This document shows positions 9,580-18,637 of a DNA stretch of 64,000 nt, one piece after another (positions within the stretch are counted from its first letter, which is position 1; each line of letters begins with the position of its first letter). The translations under genes and the position numbers were made by a program. A model generated the notes under the pieces. That model did not search any database and had not been told where the DNA came from. It saw nothing but the letters and a program-made list of their open reading frames with translations. The stretch comes from Borrelia hermsii DAH (lineage in GTDB: Bacteria; Spirochaetota; Spirochaetia; Borreliales; Borreliaceae): contig NZ_CP073142.1 in the NCBI RefSeq assembly GCF_023035675.1, forward strand, positions 62,001 through 126,000, in the 5' to 3' direction.

Positions 9580-10395
9580 CTATGCCCCCTTGCTTAATTG
9601 AGCGTAATATTTAATTTCTAATCCCTTCATAATAATCTTCAACTTTAAATCCTGAACTAGACTCTCATCATCAGTAATTTTTTTAAGCTTATTTGTCATA
9701 ATTACCCTATCACGCCATAGTGGTTCTGATTCATCTATAGCTATCTTAATCTGAGACATCGCATTGGTCCTTAAAGCAGACAATTCCTTGAAAGCATTAT
9801 AAATTTTAGTAAGCTCTTCTGCAGACTTAATGCTGCCCAATTGCTCTAAACTAACATCATTTAAATGATCAACCACAACTTCCCTCATATAATATGTAGT
9901 GTTATATAAAATGTCTAATAACTTAGCAACAATGGTTGCTGGTCTTGTGGGAAAATAAGTAGGAGCTGTTGCAGGGGTTATTGCTCTTACAATAGTTTCC
10001 AGCTTTGCAATAAGATCAACATCATAACCCAAGGTATCATAAACTATGTCCTTTTCCTCCCAGCCACTAAATTTCGGAAATTTTTCAAAAAAAGGCATCT
10101 GAAAGTAATAACGCCCTCGTCTAAACCTAAATTGAGCAGTTCTAAATGCTTTGCTGTACTGTTCTAGTTCATTTTTTAGTTTATCGTAAATTTGCTCTTT
10201 AGAAGTCTTTGTATCAGATGTATTTTGGGGAGCATTACCAGATGTACCTTCTATATCAGTTGAGGATCTTGATATTCTCTTAGCACGAACTTTTTTAATG
10301 ATATCACTTACAAACGAGCCGGTCTTTGCCTGATCCTCCAATGAACATCCCAGAACTAATCCCAATGCACACACAATAATACATATCATTTTCAT
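9580..10395 (-). CDS. Virulence-associated lipoprotein, duplicate pair member
   Basis: A 271-aa lipoprotein with lipobox LVLGC (Cys17) and core VYDTLGYDVDLI. The stretch after the lipid cysteine (SLEDQAKTGSFVSD) and the segment DHLNDVSLEQL are shared with the upstream gene (10485-11315), so the two come from one recent duplication. The domain contains Tyr/Phe/Arg-rich strand YFQMPFFEKFPKF before the core, a pattern shared with several copies (x-F-x-I-P-F-F-x-x-F). Surface location predicted. Confidence 0.75.
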   Translation of the reverse strand: MKMICIIVCALGLVLGCSLEDQAKTGSFVSDIIKKVRAKRISRSSTDIEGTSGNAPQNTSDTKTSKEQIYDKLKNELEQYSKAFRTAQFRFRRGRYYFQMPFFEKFPKFSGWEEKDIVYDTLGYDVDLIAKLETIVRAITPATAPTYFPTRPATIVAKLLDILYNTTYYMREVVVDHLNDVSLEQLGSIKSAEELTKIYNAFKELSALRTNAMSQIKIAIDESEPLWRDRVIMTNKLKKITDDESLVQDLKLKIIMKGLEIKYYAQLSKGA

Positions 10396-10484
10396 CTAAA
10401 TTCTCCTATATCTGCATTTAACCGTATAAAAAGCTTTTATGCTCAAGGCACACACAGCTACAAAAAACAAAATATTAATATAAA

Positions 10485-11315
10485 CTAATATAAATCTTTC
10501 TCATCTACCTCTTCATCTTTCCCATCAACAAACTCTTGAATTCCACGTCCTATTTGAATGATCCCTAAAATTAACTTACCAACCGGTCTTTCAAAACTAA
10601 GCATCTCAACAAACTCATCTAACATGGCCTCATTATCATTCTCAAACTTAGCTGCTTTCTTTATAACTATCTTAGATTGAGCAATGAATTTGCTCATTAA
10701 ATCAGATAATATTTTAAGAGTATCATAAAGCTTAGTTAGATCTTCTTCTGATTTGATGAGACTTAATTGTTCCAAACTAACATCATTTAAATGATCAACT
10801 AAAACTGATTTGAAGTAATATGTAACCTCATACAAACGGTTTGATAAACAAAAAATAACAATTGATGCTGATCCCAGTTTGTCATCTAATTCCTTCAGGG
10901 TTATTTTACTCATCATTGTTTCTAACTTTCTAATAATATTAACATCATAACCCAAGGCAGCATAAATCATATCCCATTTCGCTTCGTTTAATTTTATAAA
11001 TTTTTCAAAAATAGGAATACTAAATTGATGCTGGCCCTGTTTAAATTTAAACTGCACAGTTCTAAATGCTCTTCTGTACTCCTCTACTCTGTTTTTTAAT
11101 TTTTCATAAATTTGCTCTACGGAAGTCTTTGCATCAGATGTACCACCAGATACATGCTCAAATTCACTATTTACATGAGTTAAAACCGATCTTCTTCTAT
11201 TAACATGAGATCTTTTTACAACATCACTTACAAATGAACCAATCTTTGCCTCATCCTCCAATGAACACCCCATCATTAATTCCAAGGCACACAACATCAC
11301 ACACATCCTTTTCAT
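10485..11315 (-). CDS. Virulence-associated lipoprotein, duplicate pair member
   Basis: A 276-aa lipoprotein with lipobox LMMGC (Cys17) and core IYAALGYDVNII. It shares its N-terminus and several helices with the following gene. The C-terminus differs: an acidic tail (GKDEEVDEKDLY) is added. The gap to the next gene is about 90 nt, so the pair may be cotranscribed. Function inferred from the family. Confidence 0.75.
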   Translation of the reverse strand: MKRMCVMLCALELMMGCSLEDEAKIGSFVSDVVKRSHVNRRRSVLTHVNSEFEHVSGGTSDAKTSVEQIYEKLKNRVEEYRRAFRTVQFKFKQGQHQFSIPIFEKFIKLNEAKWDMIYAALGYDVNIIRKLETMMSKITLKELDDKLGSASIVIFCLSNRLYEVTYYFKSVLVDHLNDVSLEQLSLIKSEEDLTKLYDTLKILSDLMSKFIAQSKIVIKKAAKFENDNEAMLDEFVEMLSFERPVGKLILGIIQIGRGIQEFVDGKDEEVDEKDLY

Positions 11316-11604
11316 CTAAATTCCCCTTTTTATATCCCTCCTGTAGAACGCTTACAATACGTATTAATCAATATGTTAGCACATAGTATTATGCAATTAC
11401 TACTTCAAATTAGTCTCACTATTTATACAGTAACATAAAATAACTAATATTTATATAAGAGTTTAATTAAATAGCATTAAACTAAACATTTAATTAATTC
11501 TTTGGTTAATTTAATATACCCGTGCTTGAAAAACACTAAAACCTCCAAGCACCCCCATTTCAAGACCCTTTCAAGACCTTACCCACGCAAAAAATTTTCA
11601 TTTA

Positions 11605-12510
11605 CTATGGTTGTACTTGCACATTAAATAAATCTTCAATCGTCTTTGCTATGACCACCATCTTTCCAACTGCCTGCCTAATCTTCCCATTTTGATCAGT
11701 AATCTTTTTAAGCTCAGCTTCCATAGCCGCTTTACCAGGTTCTGCTGCTGCTTGTGAGATATGTAGACACAACTTGGGTATCAAGTTCTCTCTTAGTTGA
11801 ATCAATGTTTCTAGGTAAACATCAATAGCAATAATATCCTCTGATGATACTGCATCATTAATCTTAATCTTATCTAGATTGAAAAAATTTAAATGATTAT
11901 TCAGCACGATTTCTCTAACATAATATGTAACATTATATAAAATATCTAATAAATCAGAAGCAATTCTCTTATCTAGCCCGCTTAAATAAGAAGGGGCATT
12001 TGGATCTATCTTATTTACCAGTGTTTCTAATTTTCCAATAACTTCAATATCATACCCCAATGATGCGTAAACTATATCCTTTTTTGCATCACCATCAAAT
12101 TTTGCAAATCGTTCAAAAAAAGGAATACTAAACTGATGTTTACCCTGAGCAAATTGAAAGCCCGCATCTAAAAATTTATTCTTAGACTCTCTCACTCTGC
12201 GTTCAAGTCCATCATAAGCTTCTTCTTTGGTCTTTGTCAAAACTGACAAGTCCGATGAGAAGTCCGCATCATCAGCTCCATCCTTCTTATTTGATGAAAT
12301 TGATTGAACATCTTCAAGCTGATCACCTACTAAAGAAGATTCGTCTTCTTTAGTAGGTGAATCTTCTTTAGTAGCCACTTGTACTTCTGCGAGCGCTAAC
12401 TCTTCCAGAAGTCCTGAGTTATGCCTTATATCTTGATTCCAATAAAACATTATAAACACAATAAATAATACTAACAATACTAACAATAACAGCATATCAA
12501 AATTTTTCAT
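11605..12510 (-). CDS. PFam54-like protein with N-terminal membrane anchor
   Basis: 301 aa. The N-terminus has a long Leu/Val/Phe/Ile-rich segment (residues 6-24) but no cysteine, so it should be held by an uncleaved transmembrane helix rather than lipid. An acidic linker follows that contains a duplicated TKED unit, encoded by a direct repeat and a 17-bp perfect hairpin at 12323-12360. The helical domain carries VYASLGYDIEVI. Whether the anchor leaves the protein in the inner membrane, facing the periplasm, or allows surface exposure cannot be told. Confidence 0.7.
   Translation of the reverse strand: MKNFDMLLLLVLLVLFIVFIMFYWNQDIRHNSGLLEELALAEVQVATKEDSPTKEDESSLVGDQLEDVQSISSNKKDGADDADFSSDLSVLTKTKEEAYDGLERRVRESKNKFLDAGFQFAQGKHQFSIPFFERFAKFDGDAKKDIVYASLGYDIEVIGKLETLVNKIDPNAPSYLSGLDKRIASDLLDILYNVTYYVREIVLNNHLNFFNLDKIKINDAVSSEDIIAIDVYLETLIQLRENLIPKLCLHISQAAAEPGKAAMEAELKKITDQNGKIRQAVGKMVVIAKTIEDLFNVQVQP
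12323..12360. repeat. Perfect 17-bp coding hairpin with 4-nt loop
   Basis: Arms TCACCTACTAAAGAAGA and TCTTCTTTAGTAGGTGA surround TTCG. It lies inside the gene 11605-12510. Part of the right arm (TCTTCTTTAGTAG) is repeated directly at 12362-12374. Confidence 0.85.
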
Positions 12511-12801
12511 ATATTCTCCTTTCTACAAAACGAAAATTACATAACCATAACTATGTAGATAGATAGTACACCCCAACATTTACCATTAAATACTGCAATA
12601 CGCTTAATTTAAGAAATTAAATTTTATTAATACTCAAAATAGACATAAATAATCTAATATCTATTTTGACTGACTTGAGTAAGCCTAACAAAATAGTTTT
12701 GTATTTGCATCAAAAAGGTATAAACACTTCAATTGCTCAATTTATGCTCACACACTTAACTCTTATGCGATTATCCTTGTAAGGACAGTCGCACATCTCA
12801 C

Positions 12802-12830
12802 AAAGATAAAGGATAATAACCTTTATCTTT
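12802..12830 (-). terminator. Terminator hairpin
   Basis: A perfect 11-bp stem (AAAGATAAAGG / CCTTTATCTTT) with a 7-nt loop, 39 nt past the stop at 12869. The rest of the 12511-12868 gap is AT-rich without a recognisable gene. Confidence 0.55.
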
Positions 12831-12868
12831 CAAATAAATTACTTAATTCCTTAATTTCTTAATTTACA

Positions 12869-13744
12869 TTAATCCACAAAGTATTTTCCTTCCACTAAAT
12901 CAGCAAGAATACTTGCATGGTGTTTCATAACCTCAAAATTTGAAGCAATCGATCCCCATTGCTCTCGATCCACACTCCTCTCTAATATGCTTAACACACT
13001 TTCTTTATCTGTAAACTGTGGGCTTAAGCTATATCGATCCATCTTACGTCTCAAATCATACAACATGTTTATAGCTAATTCTCCAGCAACCTTCCATTCA
13101 TTTAAAAATGTCTCTAAGTTCCAAGAAATGACAGAAATAGTTGCAACATCATAAACAAACGGCTTTAAGCGTGATTCATGTAAATACTCATATACAACTT
13201 TTGTAGCAAGATCTGATATTTGATCTAAAACCGATATAAATTTATTTGCAGCTCTTAAATCACGGGAATCAGGATCATCTAAATTTAACATACTTAATAT
13301 TTTCATCAATATATATGGAGGTTCAATTTTATAGTGTAATGCCGCAAGAATGTTACGGTGCGTAACTAGATCATTTACTACCAAACTCATTTTATCTAAA
13401 GGATAGGTAACAGGCTCTCTCATCATCCCACCAGTGAATTTAGAGTAATACTTTTTAGGATCAATAAATCTTTTGTGGCGATCTAGCATAGATACTATAT
13501 CAACGATATCATATACTAAGTTGCCCCTTCTTTGAGAACCTAAAACATCAATGCGCCTTGGCGCTGAACGTGACGGGCGGCTTGCAAAAATTTCCAAACG
13601 ATCATCATCAAACAAACTTGTAACACCATCAGAACTGTATCCATCGTTATTGCTACCCTCTTGGGGTTTCAATCCTGATGACTGCTCACAGGCTACCACG
13701 CATAAAACAAATAAAATAACATAAATAAAATGAATTTTTTTCAA
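12869..13744 (-). CDS. Divergent virulence-associated lipoprotein
   Basis: A 291-aa lipoprotein with lipobox CVVAC (Cys19). The family core is strongly altered (AALHYKIEPPYI), but the following 'LxxLxLxdpdsRDlraAnkfi' region and the helix EYLHESRLKP match the neighbours, so I place it as an outlying member. An Arg/Ser/Pro-rich linker (residues about 50-72) follows the anchor. It is flanked by a terminator hairpin downstream and by a 321-bp AT-rich gap upstream (13745-14065) in which I see no gene. Confidence 0.65.
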   Translation of the reverse strand: MKKIHFIYVILFVLCVVACEQSSGLKPQEGSNNDGYSSDGVTSLFDDDRLEIFASRPSRSAPRRIDVLGSQRRGNLVYDIVDIVSMLDRHKRFIDPKKYYSKFTGGMMREPVTYPLDKMSLVVNDLVTHRNILAALHYKIEPPYILMKILSMLNLDDPDSRDLRAANKFISVLDQISDLATKVVYEYLHESRLKPFVYDVATISVISWNLETFLNEWKVAGELAINMLYDLRRKMDRYSLSPQFTDKESVLSILERSVDREQWGSIASNFEVMKHHASILADLVEGKYFVD

Positions 13745-14065
13745 AATAAACTCCTTTGATTAAAAATCAAAAATTACGCAACAATACCACTACTACTATC
13801 CACTATTATAATGTTTTGACATTTGCCAATAATCAAAATTAAAACATAACTATTATGTCATTAATTAAACTAATATTAACTTATGGAAAATTTAATATCT
13901 CTTTTTTAAATTAATTTAATATTAATTAATATGCAAGCTAAATCAATACATCAAGCTGCAGCTATATTTTGCTTGTGTTAAAAATCAACTGCAAAATCAG
14001 ATAAACAAGAAATACAGAATTTACCTTAAGTACTAACAATTAAATTCAAATAAATAAAATTTATA

Positions 14066-15037
14066 TTAAAGCACACTAAGTAAGTTATTAACTGAACATT
14101 GAATTATAGCTGCCTTTTGCTTCGTAAATTCAAATGCCAAGACAATATCTGTTTTAGGCCCCATAATTTTTTGCAAGACTTCCAACATGCCTTCTGCATG
14201 TCCTGCTCTTATTTTTACTCTTAATATTTCATTTTTAATCTTTTCTATAAATTGAGCCCTGGTTTGCATAAATTCATCTATATGATCATGAAGCTCAACA
14301 AGATTTTGTGTAGACTTGCTTCTTGCAAGATCAGTTAAGCGTGGTCCATCTAAATACTCATTTGTAACCTGAATAGCTAAATTTGTAATACTACTTAAAG
14401 CAAATAATATATTATAACTTATATCTAACAACTGGGCCTGCGGCCCTTTTGATTTTGTGTCTTTTGCTTGCGGTGCTTCACTTAAGTTTAATGAACCAAT
14501 TATTCTTCCTAAATGATTAATAACTTGAACATCATGTCCTAGAGAAGAATAAATATTTTGCACTAAAGCTGGATTAAGAAATTTCACAGACACTTCTTTA
14601 AAACGAGGCATTGATAATGCCTCTAGTTCAGTTCCCTTATCATCAATAACTGTTTTCCCGCCATTTTTTTTAATTTTTTTGTTAATCTCATTAATGTTAG
14701 CCTTAAATTTCCTCATTTCATTTACAATTTGTGCCCTATATCTAGTTACGCTTTGTTTAAGTTGCTCATAAACCCTATCTCTTTCTATTTGCTCATCCTT
14801 TGATAGTTCTGCTGGAGGTATTATCAACGTTCCTTCTGCACATGGCAAAACTTGTGTTTTTACAATACCTGATGTCAAATCATTGCCCTGCTCTATTTGC
14901 TTGCGCTTATTAATTGACATTGATCTTGAACTCCTTATGTTCCTTTTTTGGCGGCCTGTTGATGATGGTTTACAAGTTACAATAAATAAGCCCAGTAACA
15001 CACCGAATACAAAAAACACTGTGTTAAACTTTTTCAT
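14066..15037 (-). CDS. Virulence-associated lipoprotein, basic linker
   Basis: A 323-aa lipoprotein with signal ending FIVTC (Cys22). The linker directly after the cysteine is basic (many Arg, Lys and Ser, residues 27-47), unlike the acidic linkers of other copies. A Lys/Asn/Ile-rich insertion lies near residues 110-130. The core is NIYSSLGHDVQVI. The gene is preceded at 60-97 nt by an exceptional 18-bp inverted repeat (15094-15134), suggesting individual regulation. Confidence 0.75.
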   Translation of the reverse strand: MKKFNTVFFVFGVLLGLFIVTCKPSSTGRQKRNIRSSRSMSINKRKQIEQGNDLTSGIVKTQVLPCAEGTLIIPPAELSKDEQIERDRVYEQLKQSVTRYRAQIVNEMRKFKANINEINKKIKKNGGKTVIDDKGTELEALSMPRFKEVSVKFLNPALVQNIYSSLGHDVQVINHLGRIIGSLNLSEAPQAKDTKSKGPQAQLLDISYNILFALSSITNLAIQVTNEYLDGPRLTDLARSKSTQNLVELHDHIDEFMQTRAQFIEKIKNEILRVKIRAGHAEGMLEVLQKIMGPKTDIVLAFEFTKQKAAIIQCSVNNLLSVL

Positions 15038-15093
15038 GCCTCCTCCTTAAGCAAAGAGTTATAAACTACATATCATTAGCTAATACGTAACAC

Positions 15094-15134
15094 ATAATAT
15101 ATTCTAATATCAAAATGATATTAGAATATATTAT
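15094..15134. promoter_or_regulatory. Perfect 18-bp inverted repeat upstream of lipoprotein gene
   Basis: Arms ATAATATATTCTAATATC and GATATTAGAATATATTAT flank AAAAT. It is located between the genes at 14066 and 15313. Its half site TAATATCAAAA recurs in the repeat at 16065-16121. It could be an operator or a terminator for the upstream gene (stop 179 nt away). Confidence 0.5.
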
Positions 15135-15312
15135 TATGATTTATATATCTATATTAATTTAAAATTAACACAAATTACAATAATTTTTAATAAATTTAAT
15201 AAAATATTACCAATAGGGAAATTAAAGTGTTAAAACCAGTTTGATTCGTTTTTAAAGCAAATAACTAATAATGCACAAACTACGTGACTCACAATTTTAA
15301 TCTCAAGAACAC

Positions 15313-16029
15313 TTAAGCAAACTGTCTAGTTAACGACTCAATTTGATTTGCTACGTTATTTATAAAGTTAACTGAACGTTTAATCTCGCCACTCTCAATA
15401 AAAATATTACTTAGTTTATCCAATATATCTGGATCATTATTCATTTCTGCCTGAACTCTTTCAATCTCTTTTATAATCTTCAAAGTAACATCGCATCTTA
15501 TTCTCATCACCTCATCTAAAAGAGAATTAATCTTAGTAATAACTCCCTCACCCTTGCTTGCTATAATTTTAGTTAAACGTGATTCACTTAAATGCTCATT
15601 TAAAATTACTTTAACTGAATCTGTAGCATCCTTTAAAAGATCTAATAACTTAATGGCAACAGCAGTATCCTCATTATCAGTAGGAGGATCTTGTAAATCT
15701 AATTTACTAAATAACATCTCTAATTTCTTAATAACATCAAAATCATATCCAAGACTTGCATAAATGCCGTCCTGAGCATCAACAGCATCATTATCAAAGA
15801 CTGATGATACCTTAAAGAAAGGAATATTAAATTGATAAGCAGCTTTTTTAAACTTAATCTCTGCAGCAGAGAATGCTATCCTATATTCAGTTACTTTATC
15901 TGATAACTTACTGTAAGCCGCATCTCTTAATATCACTTCGGTCTTTGTTAAAGCCATAGCTTGCCTGATTCGCCCTGACCCACAAGACATCATGCTTAAT
16001 AACATACAAAACATAAATATCATTTTCAT
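15313..16029 (-). CDS. Virulence-associated lipoprotein (PFam54/CRASP-like)
   Basis: A compact 238-aa lipoprotein with lipobox SMMSC (Cys16) and almost no linker. The strand motif YQFNIPFFKVSSVF and the core GIYASLGYDFDVI are typical. It ends with the usual helix (INNVANQIESLTRQF). An inverted repeat lies 36-92 nt upstream. It represents the minimal domain of the family. The ligand is unknown. Confidence 0.75.
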   Translation of the reverse strand: MKMIFMFCMLLSMMSCGSGRIRQAMALTKTEVILRDAAYSKLSDKVTEYRIAFSAAEIKFKKAAYQFNIPFFKVSSVFDNDAVDAQDGIYASLGYDFDVIKKLEMLFSKLDLQDPPTDNEDTAVAIKLLDLLKDATDSVKVILNEHLSESRLTKIIASKGEGVITKINSLLDEVMRIRCDVTLKIIKEIERVQAEMNNDPDILDKLSNIFIESGEIKRSVNFINNVANQIESLTRQFA

Positions 16030-16064
16030 AAATCTATTCTCCCTTCTAAAAATTCATTCTCCCT

Positions 16065-16121
16065 TTTAATATCAAAAAATACTTAAATATCAAATAATAA
16101 TAAGTACATTTTGATATTAAA
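16065..16121. promoter_or_regulatory. Nested inverted repeat upstream of lipoprotein gene
   Basis: Outer arms TTTAATATCAAAA and TTTTGATATTAAA (13 bp) enclose a smaller pair (TACTT / AAGTA). It is 36-92 nt upstream of the start at 16029. The half site matches that of 15094-15134. The rest of the 16030-16409 gap holds no gene that I can see. Confidence 0.4.
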
Positions 16122-16409
16122 TCCTATACAATAGGACCACATTTATGCAATAACTTTTATGTAAAAATCTTAAAAAATCTTCAAATTGCCTAAAAAAGTG
16201 CCCAAAAGACGCAAATTATAGCATACTTTCAGGCATACATAAACTAAAGGAGAATAACAAAGTAAAGGACAAAGTACTTCAAACCACATCTTACGCGCTT
16301 AAAAGAACTTAATAAAACACTAAAGGGGCAAACCCTCTTGCTACTTAAACATTATTAATTAACTTTGAAATCCTCCTAGACATTTATTTTTACCAAACGA
16401 ACATTTGCA

Positions 16410-17057
16410 TTAAATCCCATCATAAATAACACTCTTTAACTTTTGCAAAAAAATTTGCCTTCCACCAGTCAGATCTATTGCTAACATCCGCCCCATAACT
16501 TGTGCGACTAAATCTTTTTCTCTAGCCGCAGCTTTTTTTAGATTAAAAATGATTATCGAAATAGTGCCTACATCTTTGTTTATGCTCATTCTATTTAAAT
16601 TTGCATCACTTAGATGACCATTAAGGATTTCATCAATTGGTTCTGTAATTTCCTTTAAAAGGTATAAAAAATCATAAGCAAGCTTTGTATCCCTAGTCGT
16701 GTGATCAAAGGTTAAACCCCCCGGGATTTTTACTAATCTGCCTATGACTGGAGCACCATGCCCCAATGCAGCATAAACATTAGTTCTGACATCTGGCAAT
16801 TCAAAGACTGGCATAAATTTACTGAAAGGAATATTAAACTTAATACTAAACTTATGATTGTCTTTTTGAAAACCAGTAAATGCCTGGCTAAATTCATTCC
16901 TATAAGTCCCTGCTGCTTCCTCAAGCATACTATAAACTCTTTCTCTTACCTTAATCCCTAGTTGGAACTTATGACGTGAGCTATAAATATAAAACAACAT
17001 GGCTACAATGAATGACATAATAAGCACACAAAACATCGCACACATTCTTTTCACCAC
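16410..17057 (-). CDS. PFam54-like protein with membrane anchor, first of array
   Basis: A 215-aa protein, the first in transcription order of the array. The N-terminal hydrophobic segment (about residues 9-25) has early cysteines but no lipobox at its end (it runs FYIYSSRHK), so a membrane anchor is more likely than lipidation. The core is VYAALGHGAPVI, with Gly replacing the usual Asp. It stops about 40 residues earlier than the other copies (…VIYDGI), so the C-terminal helix is missing or shortened. Confidence 0.65.
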   Translation of the reverse strand: MVKRMCAMFCVLIMSFIVAMLFYIYSSRHKFQLGIKVRERVYSMLEEAAGTYRNEFSQAFTGFQKDNHKFSIKFNIPFSKFMPVFELPDVRTNVYAALGHGAPVIGRLVKIPGGLTFDHTTRDTKLAYDFLYLLKEITEPIDEILNGHLSDANLNRMSINKDVGTISIIIFNLKKAAAREKDLVAQVMGRMLAIDLTGGRQIFLQKLKSVIYDGI

Positions 17058-17361
17058 ACACTCCCTTTCAAAAACTACAATACAATTGCATTAACATAAC
17101 AATGCTACAGCGTATAATATATCTTGATACTTATTATTATATAATAAAATTATAATATGTGAAGCGGTTTAATTTAAAAAATTACTATAAATAATACAAA
17201 CTTACACATATTTTTAACCACTCTAACAAACGAACAAGCATAATGCACTAAATAAGGCTCTACAGCAAGATTTACCGGTTCAAAAATAAATTAGGAAAAC
17301 TAAAAAAATCCAAAAAAAAGTGAAAAAATACTAAAAAAAGCGAAAAAAGCTAAAATAATCC
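17058..17361. other. AT-rich gap with A tracts and a 22-bp-period repeat
   Basis: No gene seen. The segment 17290-17350 has repeated A tracts. AAAATAATCCTTAAACA occurs twice (17352-17368 and 17374-17390), overlapping the 3' end of the downstream membrane-protein gene. Confidence 0.6.
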
Positions 17362-17667
17362 TTAAACAAATTTAAAATAATCCTTAAACAGATATAAAAT
17401 AAAATCAAAAGTAGAAGTTAAAATAAACCAAATAAAATCAAATATAAAACTTAGCAATAAATACAAGTAATTAAAGATAGCACTTGCAATAAACCAAATA
17501 AAATTAAATACAAAATTTAGAAATAAATATAAATAATTAAACACATACCAAAAATAATGAGAGGTAGAATCTGGATAAACTAATAAACTCAATAAAAGTG
17601 CTAAGCCTAATAAAATTAACAAACTTGATAAAAGGAATAAAAATAAAAATTTACGCAAAATCATCAT
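17362..17667 (-). CDS. Repetitive hydrophobic membrane protein
   Basis: About 100 aa, almost wholly hydrophobic and rich in Phe, Leu, Tyr and Ile. After an N-terminal segment (FLFLFLLSSLLILLG), a motif of the form F-N-Y-L-Y-L-x-L-x-F-x-F-x-F-I-W-F-I is present twice and again in part, giving three or four probable membrane segments. The start overlaps the end of nrdF by about 14 nt (ATG at 17667 or 17664), so it is translated from the nucleotide-synthesis operon. I do not recognise it and see no catalytic motif. Its link to nucleotide metabolism rests on position only. Confidence 0.6.
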   Translation of the reverse strand: MMILRKFLFLFLLSSLLILLGLALLLSLLVYPDSTSHYFWYVFNYLYLFLNFVFNFIWFIASAIFNYLYLLLSFIFDFIWFILTSTFDFILYLFKDYFKFV

Positions 17668-18616
17668 CCTGCAAAGGCTCAACCCTCATGGGCTTAATAT
17701 AACCATTACCTTTAGTAGAGAAAAAATCATGAGTTTTAGTATTAGTTCTAAGCCCATTTAAAACTAAAGGATTAACATCAATATCTCGAATATTAAATGC
17801 AGAATCAAATCCTAAATTCATCAAGGCCTTATCAGCATTATACCTAACAAAAACATCAACAGCACCCTCAAGCCCAATAGATGAATATAGGTCTTTAGTA
17901 TATGCACTCTCTAAATAATAAAGTCTCTCTAAAATCAATGTTGCCTCTCTTTGAGCAAATGCTTGCTCCTTAAAAGTCATTTTATTAAACTCTTCTTGCG
18001 CCAAAAGACCAACAAATACTCCATGAACAGATTCATCACGTAATATTAAATTAATAATCTCACCACTATTAACCATCTTACCTTGACCTGCAAGATAGAG
18101 GGGATAAAAAAACCCTGAATAAAATAAAAACGTCTCAAGAAATACAGAAGTACACAAAGCCTTATATAAACTCATCCTATCGTGTATGCTGTTATACTTG
18201 CCCAAGATCAAATCCAATTTATCTTGGAAATTTCTATAAGTCTTAACCCAGCCAAATATATGATCTATTCGATCTATGTTTGATAAACTTGAGAATATGC
18301 TACTATAACTCTTAGCATGCATATGCTCCATAGCACCCATAAACCCAAGAACCGGTTTATAATCCAGATTATCTATTGCCAAAGCTAGACGCGGCATACC
18401 AACAGAACCTTGCTCTGTATCTAATAAGGTAAGTCCACCCAAAACCTTCTCGTAAACATCCCGCTCCTCACCATCTAAGGTATTCCAAACCAACTTATCA
18501 TCAGAGATTGGAATCTCTTCATCTACCCAAAATTGTCTTATATTTTGATCCCAAAACATCTTAGTATAACTATTATTTAATCTATTCCAATTGATAGCTT
18601 CTCTATTTTGCTTCAT
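17651..18616 (-). CDS. nrdF: Ribonucleotide reductase class Ib, beta subunit
   Basis: 321 aa. NrdF carries the metal-tyrosyl radical cofactor used by NrdE to reduce ribonucleoside diphosphates to deoxyribonucleotides in the cytoplasm. All expected ligands are visible: Asp66 (LDTEQG), Glu97 and His100 (MEHMH), radical Tyr104, Glu161 (FLETFLF), Glu195 and His198 (RDESVH). Length is normal for the family. The ATG at 18616 has GGGGAG upstream, and the gap to nrdE is about 20 nt. NrdI in the same operon implies a dimanganese cofactor, which fits what is known of iron-sparing Borrelia. Confidence 0.97.
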   Translation of the reverse strand: MKQNREAINWNRLNNSYTKMFWDQNIRQFWVDEEIPISDDKLVWNTLDGEERDVYEKVLGGLTLLDTEQGSVGMPRLALAIDNLDYKPVLGFMGAMEHMHAKSYSSIFSSLSNIDRIDHIFGWVKTYRNFQDKLDLILGKYNSIHDRMSLYKALCTSVFLETFLFYSGFFYPLYLAGQGKMVNSGEIINLILRDESVHGVFVGLLAQEEFNKMTFKEQAFAQREATLILERLYYLESAYTKDLYSSIGLEGAVDVFVRYNADKALMNLGFDSAFNIRDIDVNPLVLNGLRTNTKTHDFFSTKGNGYIKPMRVEPLQDDDFA

Positions 18617-18637
18617 TAATACTCCCCTAAATCATAA

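Noticed and set aside
17101..17147. Palindrome TTATTATATAATAA upstream of the first array gene
   Set aside because: Short and made only of A and T, so expected by chance in this composition.
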